Source: Palleronia salina (GTDB lineage Bacteria; Pseudomonadota; Alphaproteobacteria; Rhodobacterales; Rhodobacteraceae). From it: a stretch of 64,000 bases of DNA. Positions 51,910 to 59,759 of this stretch are shown here, piece by piece (within the stretch, counting starts at the first letter, position 1; each line of letters begins with the position of its first letter). The DNA lies in the NCBI RefSeq assembly GCF_900141995.1, contig NZ_FQZA01000005.1:62001-126000 (forward strand), read 5' to 3'. Under the pieces are notes generated by a model that was not told where the DNA came from, ran no database searches, and worked only from the letters and a program-made list of their open reading frames with translations. The translations under genes and the position numbers were made by a program.

Positions 51910-53856
51910 TCAGTGATCCTTGCGGTCGGTGTAGTAGTCGGCGGTCGACCGGGGCTTCGGCCGCTCGCCGGCGGCGAAGGGATTGTTCTGCGAATGGTAC
52001 TGCGCGTTGATCCGGCAGGTGTCGCACATCTGGATCATGCGCGCGGCCTGCGGGTTGGAGAACATCGAATGCTTGCCGGCCAGCTTCTCGGTGATTTTCT
52101 CGACCGTCGATTTCACGCCGAAAAGCGCGCCGCACTCGATGCAGGCGAAGGGCTCTTCCTCGTTCAGGACCTCCTGCCGCAGCGCCGAGTCGGCCAGGTT
52201 CAGCCGCGGCTCGAGCGTGATGGCATCCTCGGGGCAGATATTGGCGCAAAGGCCGCATTGCAGGCAGGCGTCCTCCTGGAACAGCAGCTGCGGCAGGTCG
52301 GGGTTGTCGCCCAGCGCGCCCGACGGGCACAGCGACACGCAGGACAGGCACAGGGTGCAGGCATCGGTGTCGACCAGCACCGCGCCGTAGGGCGCGCCCT
52401 CGGGCAGGGAGAGCGTCTCGGAGCCGTGCAGCGCCTTGGCGGCCAGCCGGGTGATCTGGCGGCGCGATCCCATGGGCAGCACCGGCTTGCGCTCGACCTG
52501 CGGTGCCGCGCCCAGGGCTTCGGGCAGGGCATCGGGGTCGGCCACGTCCAGCAGGCGCAGCGCCGCGTCGCCGCCGATGGCGCGGGCCAGCGCGGCCTCG
52601 TGCTCGGCCGTCGGGCGTTCGGTCTTCGGCGCCAGCAGCAGCGAGACGTCGGTGAACCCGCAGGCCAGCGCGCCCAGCGCCTCGGCGTGGCCGAAGGCGT
52701 TCAGCGACGGCATGGCGAAGGGGATGACATCGGCGGGCAGGCCCGCGCCGTGGCGGGCGAGAAGGCCGATCATCTCGGCCCCGAACGCGTCATCATGGAC
52801 CAGCAGGCGCGGGGCGGTGCCGCCCGCCTTGCGAAAGGTTTCGGCCAGCGTGGACAGGCGGCGGAACACCGAATCGACAGGCGGGGCGTCGAAGCTGACC
52901 GCGCCCGAGGGGCACAGGGACGAGCACGCGCCGCAGCCCGCGCAGATCATCGGGTCGATGCTGACATGATCGCCCGCGGGCGTGATCGCACCGGTGGGGC
53001 AGGCGTCGAGGCAGCGGGTGCAGCCGGTCTGCTCGGCCCGGGAATGGGCGCAGAGTTCCGGCGACAGGCGGACGTGCAGGGGCTGCTCGAACGTGCCGGT
53101 CATCTGCGCCGCGTCGAAGATCACGTCGGCCACGGCCTCGGGGCGGCCGGGATCGGCGCGGAAATATCCCTCGCGCTTGTGGTGCGCGGGAAACAGGGGC
53201 GTGGCACCCGACAGGTCCACGATGATGTCGCATTCCGACCGCGCACCGTCGCGGGGTTCGGACATGGTCATTGGGCCGCGTCCGCCCGCGATCACCTGCG
53301 CCAGACCGTCGATGGTCACCGCGAAACCGCCCAGCGCGCCGGTCGCGTTGCGGATCCGGCCATGAACGGTGTCGAAGTCGCGCGTCTCGGGCGGCGGGGC
53401 GGCGTCGGTCAAAAGGCAGGTGACGGCCAGGCTGCGCGCCAGGCGCTCGGCCGCGGGCAGGGCGGTGGCGGCATCGCCGATCACCAGGCAGGTGCCGGTG
53501 CTTTCCACGTCCATCACGCGCGGGGCGGGGATGGGCAGCAGCGCCTCGGCCAGCAGGGCGGCCTGCTTCGGGGTCGGATCGGCCGGATCGTCGCTCCAGC
53601 CCGCGCGGTCGCGCAGGTCGATGCAGGCGGGGGTGTCCTGCTCCATCGCTTCGGCCAGCGCCTCGAAGGTCGGCCGCTCCTGCGCGCAGGCGATCACCAC
53701 GTCGCCCGCGCCCATGGCTGCCTCGACCGCGCCGATCTCGTCGCCGCAAAGAAAGCTGTGCACCTTGGAACAGGGAAGTCCGCTGGCCCGCGACAGCGCG
53801 TCGGAATCCAGTTTCTGCGATCCCAGGCAGTCACACAGCATCACGGTCTTGGTCAT
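51910..53856 (-). CDS. Multi-cluster 4Fe-4S protein associated with formate dehydrogenase
   Basis: A 648-residue cytoplasmic protein. Ferredoxin-type motifs occur as CTRCLDACPTGAI, CAGCGACSSLCPSGA (about residues 290-320) and CTLCLSCVSLCPSGAL, CLQCGLCANICPEDAI (about 505-560), with a further CIEC and CDTC near the C-terminus. The N-terminus has extra Cys (MLCDCLG, FLCGDE). So at least four 4Fe-4S clusters are bound. Such proteins lie opposite FDH operons in Rhodobacterales. It may transfer electrons or act in assembly. It is divergent from the DUF3305 gene, sharing a 191-base control region. Confidence 0.85.
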   Translation of the reverse strand: MTKTVMLCDCLGSQKLDSDALSRASGLPCSKVHSFLCGDEIGAVEAAMGAGDVVIACAQERPTFEALAEAMEQDTPACIDLRDRAGWSDDPADPTPKQAALLAEALLPIPAPRVMDVESTGTCLVIGDAATALPAAERLARSLAVTCLLTDAAPPPETRDFDTVHGRIRNATGALGGFAVTIDGLAQVIAGGRGPMTMSEPRDGARSECDIIVDLSGATPLFPAHHKREGYFRADPGRPEAVADVIFDAAQMTGTFEQPLHVRLSPELCAHSRAEQTGCTRCLDACPTGAITPAGDHVSIDPMICAGCGACSSLCPSGAVSFDAPPVDSVFRRLSTLAETFRKAGGTAPRLLVHDDAFGAEMIGLLARHGAGLPADVIPFAMPSLNAFGHAEALGALACGFTDVSLLLAPKTERPTAEHEAALARAIGGDAALRLLDVADPDALPEALGAAPQVERKPVLPMGSRRQITRLAAKALHGSETLSLPEGAPYGAVLVDTDACTLCLSCVSLCPSGALGDNPDLPQLLFQEDACLQCGLCANICPEDAITLEPRLNLADSALRQEVLNEEEPFACIECGALFGVKSTVEKITEKLAGKHSMFSNPQAARMIQMCDTCRINAQYHSQNNPFAAGERPKPRSTADYYTDRKDH

Positions 53857-53938
53857 CTCGGCCCCCCTTCGGTGCTCAGGCGCGACAGGCTAGGGCCAAA
53901 CAGCGGCAGTCTCAATCACGGAAGCCAGAGGATCGGCC

Positions 53939-53954
53939 TACGACCAAAGTCGTA
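53939..53954. promoter_or_regulatory. Perfect palindrome in the divergent fdh control region
   Basis: TACGAC-CAAA-GTCGTA, six-base perfect arms, lies midway between the 4Fe-4S gene start (53856) and the DUF3305 start (54048). Its position and symmetry suit an operator for a dimeric regulator controlling both transcripts. I cannot assign the regulator. Confidence 0.5.
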
Positions 53955-54047
53955 TCCTTTCTATCGCCCGGATGTTCGAATATGGATGGTATACAACCGG
54001 GTGCAGCCAGCCCGTGCAAAGCTTTAGTCTTTCGATCAGGAGTTTAC

Positions 54048-54599
54048 GTGTCGCCAAGCAAGCGATCACTCGAACTGTCTCTGGGCGTCGTCATACGGCG
54101 CCTGCCCGGCGTGACTCGCTGGGCCAAGTGGTCTTGGAAGGCCATCGCCGTGCTGCCCGGCTCCGATCATGGCGCCTGGAAGGTCCTGCGCGAGGAGGAT
54201 GGCGCGACCGAGTTCCACGCGGGCACGCTGACCCTGTCGCTGCATGCCGGAGAGACCGAGGCGTATATCCATAATCTCACCGCGAAGGAGCCGTCGATCT
54301 ACGTCATCATGCGCCACCGCGCGGGTGATCCGCCGCTGGACCTGGTGCTGGTCACCGCCAGCCCCTACGAGGCGCAGGATTACACCGACAACGGCGAGGA
54401 TATCGTCGAGCGGGTGCCGCTGCCCGACGCGCTGCGCGGCGTCATCGCCGATTTCATCGACCGCCACCACGTCGAAGAGCCGTTCGTGAAGCGCAAGCGC
54501 GACCGGTCGCGTGTCGACCGGGTCGAGGATGGCCGCGGCGACCCGCGCATCAAGCAGACGGGCGATGTCTACCGCGCGCCCCGCAATGTGGTGTCATGA
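54048..54599 (+). CDS. DUF3305 domain protein, first gene of the fdh operon
   Basis: A 183-residue protein of the DUF3305 family: LSLGVVIRRLPGVTRWAKWSWKAIAVLPG, YIHNL-AKEPSIYVIMR, DLVLVTASPYEAQDY. The start is GTG 54048 with AGGAG five bases upstream; the longer frame has no family sequence. DUF3305 and DUF3306 genes travel with TorD-like chaperones and formate dehydrogenase, so a maturation role is inferred. Overlaps the DUF3306 gene by four bases. Confidence 0.82.
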   Translation: MSPSKRSLELSLGVVIRRLPGVTRWAKWSWKAIAVLPGSDHGAWKVLREEDGATEFHAGTLTLSLHAGETEAYIHNLTAKEPSIYVIMRHRAGDPPLDLVLVTASPYEAQDYTDNGEDIVERVPLPDALRGVIADFIDRHHVEEPFVKRKRDRSRVDRVEDGRGDPRIKQTGDVYRAPRNVVS

Positions 54600-55204
54600 G
54601 CGCGCGCTCCGATTTCTGGTCGCGCCGTCGCGCTGCGGTCGCGGACCAGGACCGCGCCGAGACGCGGGCCCGCGAAGACGCCAAGGTCGCCGAGGAGCAG
54701 GCCGCGCTGGCCGAGCGCCCCGAGGAGGAAGTCCTTGCCGAGCTTGGGTTGCCCTCGCCGGAAAGCATCTGCTCGGGCGACGACGTGAAGGCCTTCATGG
54801 CCAAGGCCGTGCCGGATTACCTGCGCCGCCGGGCGCTGCGCACGCTGTGGCGGTCGAACCCCGTTCTGGCCTGTCTCGACGGGCTGAACGATTACGACGG
54901 CGATTTCACCAACGCGGCCACCGACGCCCCCGGCGTGCAGACCGCCTACCGCGTGGGCAAGGGGCTGCAGAAGCATCTGGACGAACTGGCGCGGCAGGCT
55001 TCGGCGGACGAACAGGATGACGACCTGACGCCGGAAACCGCGCCCGAGCAGTCTCTGGATGAGGGCGCGACGGCTGGCGAGGACGTGGTTGCAACCGCGC
55101 CAGCGCCGGAAGAGACGCCCGAAACCGACGCGGCGGACGACACACCCGCCGACGCCCCGCGCCCGCGCCGCATGGCGTTCCGCTTTGACGGGGGCGCGGC
55201 ATGA
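54596..55204 (+). CDS. DUF3306 domain protein
   Basis: A 202-residue protein. Residues 1-110 carry the family start (SARSDFWSRRRAAVADQ) and a conserved FMAKAVPDYLRRRALRTLWRSNPVLACLDGLNDYDGDFTNA segment, read in parts; residues 125-185 are low-complexity acidic (Glu/Asp/Ala/Thr/Pro), ending in a basic RPRRMAFRF. Function unknown, context as for DUF3305. Four-base overlaps on both sides link it with DUF3305 and the chaperone gene. Confidence 0.82.
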   Translation: MSARSDFWSRRRAAVADQDRAETRAREDAKVAEEQAALAERPEEEVLAELGLPSPESICSGDDVKAFMAKAVPDYLRRRALRTLWRSNPVLACLDGLNDYDGDFTNAATDAPGVQTAYRVGKGLQKHLDELARQASADEQDDDLTPETAPEQSLDEGATAGEDVVATAPAPEETPETDAADDTPADAPRPRRMAFRFDGGAA

Positions 55205-55824
55205 GCGACCAGGTGACCATGCAGGACATTGCTTCCGAGGACCGGCTGCGCGCCGATCTCTACAATTATCTCGGCCTCATGCTGGCGGCCCCGCCCAACG
55301 ACATGCTGCTGGCGCAGACCGCCGGGTTGTCGGGCGATTCCGAGACCGACCTGGGCCGCGCCATCGCGAGCCTTGCGAAGGTCGCCCGCGTGACCAAGCC
55401 CAAGGCCGTGGTGTCCGAGTTCAACGCGCTTTTCATCGGCCTCGGCCGGGGCGAGCTGCTGCCCTATGCCAGCTACTACCTGACCGGTTTCCTGAACGAA
55501 AAGCCGCTGGCCAGCCTGCGCGCCGACATGGCGGCGCGGGGCATCGCCCGCGCGCCCAACGTGTTCGAGCCCGAGGACAACATCGCCTCGCTCATGGAAA
55601 TGATGGCCGGGCAGATCATGGGCCGCTTCGGACGCCCCGCGACCGTGGCCGAGCAGAAACAGTTCTTCAACAAGCACATCGGCCCCTGGGCCGTGCACTT
55701 CTTCTCCGACCTCGAAGCGGCGAAGAAATCCGTGCTTTACGCCTCGGTCGGACAGGTCGGCCGGGTGTTCATGGAGATCGAACGCGAAGCGTTCCGTATG
55801 AGCGCGGGGGACGCCCCGCAATGA
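55201..55824 (+). CDS. TorD-family molecular chaperone for the formate dehydrogenase
   Basis: A 207-residue all-helical protein with the TorD/DmsD pattern: LRADLYNYLGLMLAAPP, EFNALFIGLGRGELLPYASYYLTGFLNEKPLASLR and PEDNIASLMEMMAGQI. These chaperones bind the Tat signal of molybdoenzymes and help cofactor loading before export. The client is likely FdhA, two genes downstream. Confidence 0.88.
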   Translation: MSDQVTMQDIASEDRLRADLYNYLGLMLAAPPNDMLLAQTAGLSGDSETDLGRAIASLAKVARVTKPKAVVSEFNALFIGLGRGELLPYASYYLTGFLNEKPLASLRADMAARGIARAPNVFEPEDNIASLMEMMAGQIMGRFGRPATVAEQKQFFNKHIGPWAVHFFSDLEAAKKSVLYASVGQVGRVFMEIEREAFRMSAGDAPQ

Positions 55825-55841
55825 AGCAAGGGAGACGAGTG

Positions 55842-56033
55842 ATGAGCGACGACAACAAGACCGGCACCAGCCGCAGGGGCTTCTTGAAACTGGCGGGAAC
55901 CGCCGCGCCGGCAGCCGCCGTCGCCGTGGCCGCGGGGGGCGACCGGGCCGAGGCCCAACCGGTCGATCTGTCCTCGGACAAGATGCAGGACACCGCGCAT
56001 ACCCGCGCCTATCTGGACAGCGCCCGCTTCTGA
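55842..56033 (+). CDS. Small Tat-signal protein of formate dehydrogenase operons
   Basis: A 63-residue peptide with SRRGFLKLAG at residues 10-19 (Tat motif), an Ala-rich hydrophobic core, and a short mature part (VDLSSDKMQDTAHTRAYLDSARF, read in parts). It resembles the short 'formate dehydrogenase region Tat target' family. ATG 55842 has GGGAG upstream; ATG 55821 overlaps the chaperone stop and is an alternative. Possibly exported with or helps the FDH complex. Confidence 0.85.
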   Translation: MSDDNKTGTSRRGFLKLAGTAAPAAAVAVAAGGDRAEAQPVDLSSDKMQDTAHTRAYLDSARF

Positions 56034-56068
56034 GCGACCCGCGCCCGTAAATTGGGGAGGAGACTGAA

Positions 56069-59029
56069 ATGCTTCGCAAAAAAACAAACAGCGTCTCGCG
56101 CAGCGCGCGTCCGGGGGGCATCGTTGCCGCCGCGGCCGAGGCCCGCGTCGATCGCCGCGGCTTCCTGCGCGGCTCGGGGCTGGCCATCGGCGGTCTGGCC
56201 GCCATCGCCGCGACCGGCGGGACCGTCACGCAAGCGACGGCGCAGACCGCGGCCAACACCGCCGTGGAGACCGTGAAATCGGTCTGCACCCATTGCTCGG
56301 TCGGCTGCACCGTGATCGCCGAGACGCAGAACGGCGTCTGGACGGGCCAGGAGCCCGGCTGGGACAGCCCCTTCAACCTGGGCGCCCACTGCGCCAAGGG
56401 CGCGGCCGTGCGCGAGCACGCCCATGGCGAACGCCGCCTGAAGTACCCGATGAAGAAGGTCGGCGGCGAATGGCAGCGCATCAGCTGGGACGAGGCCATC
56501 AACGAGATCGGCGACCAGATGCTGTCGATCCGCGAGGAAAGCGGCCCCGACTCGGTCTACTGGCTGGGTTCGGCGAAGCATAACAACGAACAGGCGTATC
56601 TCTTCCGCAAGTTCGCCGCCTACTGGGGCACCAACAACGTCGACCACCAGGCGCGGATCTGCCACTCGACCACCGTGGCGGGCGTGGCGAACACATGGGG
56701 CTACGGCGCCATGACGAACAGCTACAACGACATCCACAACTCGAAGGCCATCTTCATCATCGGCGGCAACCCCGCCGAGGCGCACCCGGTGTCGCTGCTG
56801 CACGTGCTGAAGGCCAAGGAGCAGAACAACGCGCCGCTGATCGTCTGCGATCCGCGCTTCACCCGCACCGCGGCCCACGCCGACGAGTACGTGCGCTTCC
56901 GCCCGGGTGCGGACGTGGCGCTGGTCTGGGGGATCCTCTACCACATCTTCGAAAACGGGTGGGAGGACAAGGAATTCATCCGCACCCGCGTCTGGGGGAT
57001 GGACCAGATCAAGGAAGAGGTGATGCGCTGGACCCCCGACGAGGTCGAGAACGTCACCGGCGTGCCGGAAAGCCAGGTCAAGCGCGTCGCGCGCACGCTG
57101 GCCAACAACCGTCCGGGCACCGTGATCTGGTGCATGGGCGGCACCCAGCACACCAACGGCAACAACAACACCCGCGCCTACTGCATCCTGCAGCTCGCGC
57201 TGGGGAACATGGGCGTCGCCGGCGGCGGCACCAACATCTTCCGCGGCCACGACAACGTGCAGGGCGCGACCGACCTGGGCGTCCTGGCCGACACGCTGCC
57301 CGGCTACTACGGCCTGTCGGACGGCGCCTGGGGCCACTGGGCCCGCGTCTGGGACGAGGATCTGGACTGGCTCAAGGCCCGCTTCAGCGAGGCGACCTTC
57401 AACGACCAGCCCATGCGCAACCTGAACGGCATCCCGGTGTCGCGCTGGATCGACGGCGTGCTGGAAGACCCGGCAAACCTGGACCAGCCCGCCAACACCC
57501 GGGCCATGGTGCTGTGGGGCCACGCCCCCAACTCGCAGACCCGCATGACCGAGATGAAGACGGCCATGGAAAAGCTCGACCTGCTGGTCGTGGTGGACCC
57601 GTACCCGACCGTTTCGGCCGTGCTGCATGACCGCACCGACGGCGTGTACCTGCTGCCGGCCTCGACCCAGTTCGAGACCTACGGTTCGGTCACTGCGTCG
57701 AACCGGTCGCTGCAATGGCGCGAGAAGGTGGTCGACCCGCTGTTCGAGTCGCTGCCCGACCACGTCATCATGAAGAAGTTCGCCGACAAGTTCGGCTTCT
57801 CGGACCGGATCTTCCGCCACATCGAGGTCAACGGCGACGAGCCGCTGATCGAGGACATCACCCGCGAGTTCAACAAGGGCATGTGGACCATCGGCTATAC
57901 CGGGCAGTCGCCCGAGCGGATGCGCATGCACATGCAGAACCAGCACACCTTCGACCGCACCACGCTGCGCGCGAAGGGCGGCCCGGCCGATGGCGACTTC
58001 TACGGCATGCCGTGGCCGGCCTGGGGCAACCCCGAGATGAACCACCCCGGCACCGCGAACCTCTACGACATGTCGATGCCGGTGGCCGAAGGCGGCCTGA
58101 CCTTCCGCGCGCGCTTCGGCGTCGAGCGGGACGGCGACAACCTGCTGGCCGAGGGCGTGGCCAGCGTCGGGTCGGAGATCCAGGACGGCTACCCCGAGTT
58201 CACCATGCAGATGCTGCGTGACCTGGGCTGGGACGGCGACCTGACCGACGAGGAGATGAAGCAGATCGAGTATGTCGCGGGCTTCCGCGACCGCACCGAC
58301 GGCGTCGTGGGCGAGACCACGTTCACCGGCGAAGTCCCCTCGGACTACGAAGAGCGGACGGGTGCGGTGAACTGGAAGACCGACCTGTCGGGCGGCATCC
58401 AGCGCGTCGCGATCGCCCATGGCTGCGCGCCCTTCGGCAACGCCAAGGCCCGCGCCGTCGTGTGGACCTTCCCGGACCCCGTGCCGATCCACCGCGAGCC
58501 GCTTTACACCAACCGCCGCGACCTGGTCGAAGCCTACCCGACCTACGAGGACAAGAAGTTCTGGCGCGTGCCGACCATGTACAAGTCGATCCAGGAGAAC
58601 GACTTCAGCCAGGATTACCCGATCATCCTGACCTCGGGGCGCCTGGTGGAATACGAGGGCGGCGGCGACGAGACCCGGTCGAACCCCTGGCTGGCCGAGC
58701 TGCAGCAGGACATGTTCGTCGAGATCAACCCGCGCGATGCCAACAACCTTGGTATCCGCGAGGGCGGGCAGGTCTGGGTCGAGGGCCCCGAGGGCGGCAA
58801 GGTGCTGGTCATGGCGATGATCACCGAGCGGGTGGGCGAGGGCGTGGCCTTCATGCCCTTCCACTTTGGCGGCATGTACCAGGGCGAGGACCAGCGGTCG
58901 AAATACCCCGAGGGGGCCGACCCGTACGTGTTGGGTGAATCCACCAACACCGCCCAGACCTATGGCTATGACAGCGTGACCCAGATGCAGGAGACGAAAG
59001 CCACTCTCTGCAAGATCTGGGCGGCTTAA
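56069..59029 (+). CDS. fdhA: Formate dehydrogenase catalytic (alpha) subunit, Tat-exported, cysteine type
   Basis: A 986-residue molybdo/tungsto-bis-pterin oxidoreductase. Tat motif RRGFLRGSG begins at residue 29; one 4Fe-4S cluster is bound by Cys73, Cys76, Cys80 and Cys108 (CTHCSVGC...HC). The active-site segment QARICHSTTVAGVANTWG places Cys198-His199 at the Sec-His position, so this is a Cys enzyme and no in-frame TGA exists. Later GGNPAEAHP and QHTNGNNNTRAYC bind the pterins. It oxidises formate in the periplasm and passes electrons to the ferredoxin-like subunit. Confidence 0.95.
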   Translation: MLRKKTNSVSRSARPGGIVAAAAEARVDRRGFLRGSGLAIGGLAAIAATGGTVTQATAQTAANTAVETVKSVCTHCSVGCTVIAETQNGVWTGQEPGWDSPFNLGAHCAKGAAVREHAHGERRLKYPMKKVGGEWQRISWDEAINEIGDQMLSIREESGPDSVYWLGSAKHNNEQAYLFRKFAAYWGTNNVDHQARICHSTTVAGVANTWGYGAMTNSYNDIHNSKAIFIIGGNPAEAHPVSLLHVLKAKEQNNAPLIVCDPRFTRTAAHADEYVRFRPGADVALVWGILYHIFENGWEDKEFIRTRVWGMDQIKEEVMRWTPDEVENVTGVPESQVKRVARTLANNRPGTVIWCMGGTQHTNGNNNTRAYCILQLALGNMGVAGGGTNIFRGHDNVQGATDLGVLADTLPGYYGLSDGAWGHWARVWDEDLDWLKARFSEATFNDQPMRNLNGIPVSRWIDGVLEDPANLDQPANTRAMVLWGHAPNSQTRMTEMKTAMEKLDLLVVVDPYPTVSAVLHDRTDGVYLLPASTQFETYGSVTASNRSLQWREKVVDPLFESLPDHVIMKKFADKFGFSDRIFRHIEVNGDEPLIEDITREFNKGMWTIGYTGQSPERMRMHMQNQHTFDRTTLRAKGGPADGDFYGMPWPAWGNPEMNHPGTANLYDMSMPVAEGGLTFRARFGVERDGDNLLAEGVASVGSEIQDGYPEFTMQMLRDLGWDGDLTDEEMKQIEYVAGFRDRTDGVVGETTFTGEVPSDYEERTGAVNWKTDLSGGIQRVAIAHGCAPFGNAKARAVVWTFPDPVPIHREPLYTNRRDLVEAYPTYEDKKFWRVPTMYKSIQENDFSQDYPIILTSGRLVEYEGGGDETRSNPWLAELQQDMFVEINPRDANNLGIREGGQVWVEGPEGGKVLVMAMITERVGEGVAFMPFHFGGMYQGEDQRSKYPEGADPYVLGESTNTAQTYGYDSVTQMQETKATLCKIWAA

Positions 59030-59043
59030 GGGAGGAAAAGACG

Positions 59044-59637
59044 ATGGCAAGAGCCAAGTTTCTCGTCGATGCCGAGCGCTGCATCGAGTGCAACGCCTGC
59101 GTCACCGCGTGCAAGAACGAGCACGAGGTGCCGTGGGGCATCAACCGCCGCAAGGTGGTGACCATCCAGGACGGCCAGCCGGGTGAACGCTCGATCTCGG
59201 TCGCCTGCATGCACTGCTCGGACGCGCCGTGCATGGCCGTCTGCCCGGTGGACTGCTTCTACCAGAACGAGGAAGGCGTGGTCCTGCACTCGAAGGACCT
59301 GTGCATCGGCTGCGGCTACTGCTTCTACGCGTGCCCCTTCGGCGCGCCGCAATACCCGCAGGCCGGCAACTTCGGATCGCGCGGCAAGATGGACAAGTGC
59401 ACCTTCTGCGCCGGCGGACCGGAGGAAAACAACTCCACCGCCGAGTTCCAGAAATACGGCCGCAACCGGATCGCCGAGGGCAAGCTGCCCATCTGCGCCG
59501 AGATGTGCGCCACCAAGGCCCTGCTGGCCGGTGACGGCGACGTGGTGTCGTCGATCTACCGCGAGCGCGTCGTCGCGCGCGGCTTCGGCTCGGGCGCCTG
59601 GGGCTGGGGCACCGCCTACGAGCAGAAGGGCGGCTGA
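59044..59637 (+). CDS. fdh3B: Formate dehydrogenase iron-sulfur (beta) subunit
   Basis: A 197-residue ferredoxin-type subunit with four cluster motifs: CIECNACVTACKNEHEVP, CMHCSDAPCMAVCPVDCF, CIGCGYCFYACPFGAPQYP and CTFCAGG...CAEMCATKAL. It matches the FDH3 beta type. It links the catalytic subunit and cytochrome b. There is no C-terminal membrane anchor as in FdnH. Starts 15 bases after the alpha subunit; a terminator-like hairpin follows. Confidence 0.95.
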   Translation: MARAKFLVDAERCIECNACVTACKNEHEVPWGINRRKVVTIQDGQPGERSISVACMHCSDAPCMAVCPVDCFYQNEEGVVLHSKDLCIGCGYCFYACPFGAPQYPQAGNFGSRGKMDKCTFCAGGPEENNSTAEFQKYGRNRIAEGKLPICAEMCATKALLAGDGDVVSSIYRERVVARGFGSGAWGWGTAYEQKGG

Positions 59638-59670
59638 TCCGCAGCCCCGCCTTTCGGCCATGAAACCGGG

Positions 59671-59698
59671 GCGGCCCTGCGCGCGAGTGCGGGGCCGC
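59671..59698 (+). terminator. Strong stem-loop with T-rich tail between fdh beta and gamma genes
   Basis: GCGGCCCTGC (59671-59680) pairs with GCGGGGCCGC (59689-59698): nine of ten Watson-Crick pairs plus one G-U in RNA, eight-base loop. The following bases TTCCTTTCCC are pyrimidine-rich. It would end or attenuate transcription before the cytochrome b gene, lowering gamma relative to alpha and beta. A further palindrome CGTCCCGGGACG lies beyond it. Confidence 0.65.
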
Positions 59699-59759
59699 TT
59701 CCTTTCCCGTCCCGCGTCCCGGGACGGATGACCTGCAGTTTCCCCAGGGGGCCCGCAAA

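Noticed and set aside
56660-56690. Possible selenocysteine at the FdhA active site
   Set aside because: The codon before the conserved His is TGC (Cys198) and there is no in-frame TGA in the gene.
56009-59050. Open frame of 1013 codons antisense to fdhA
   Set aside because: Its composition (Val, His, Arg, Gly) mirrors the third-position GC of fdhA; no domain is recognisable.
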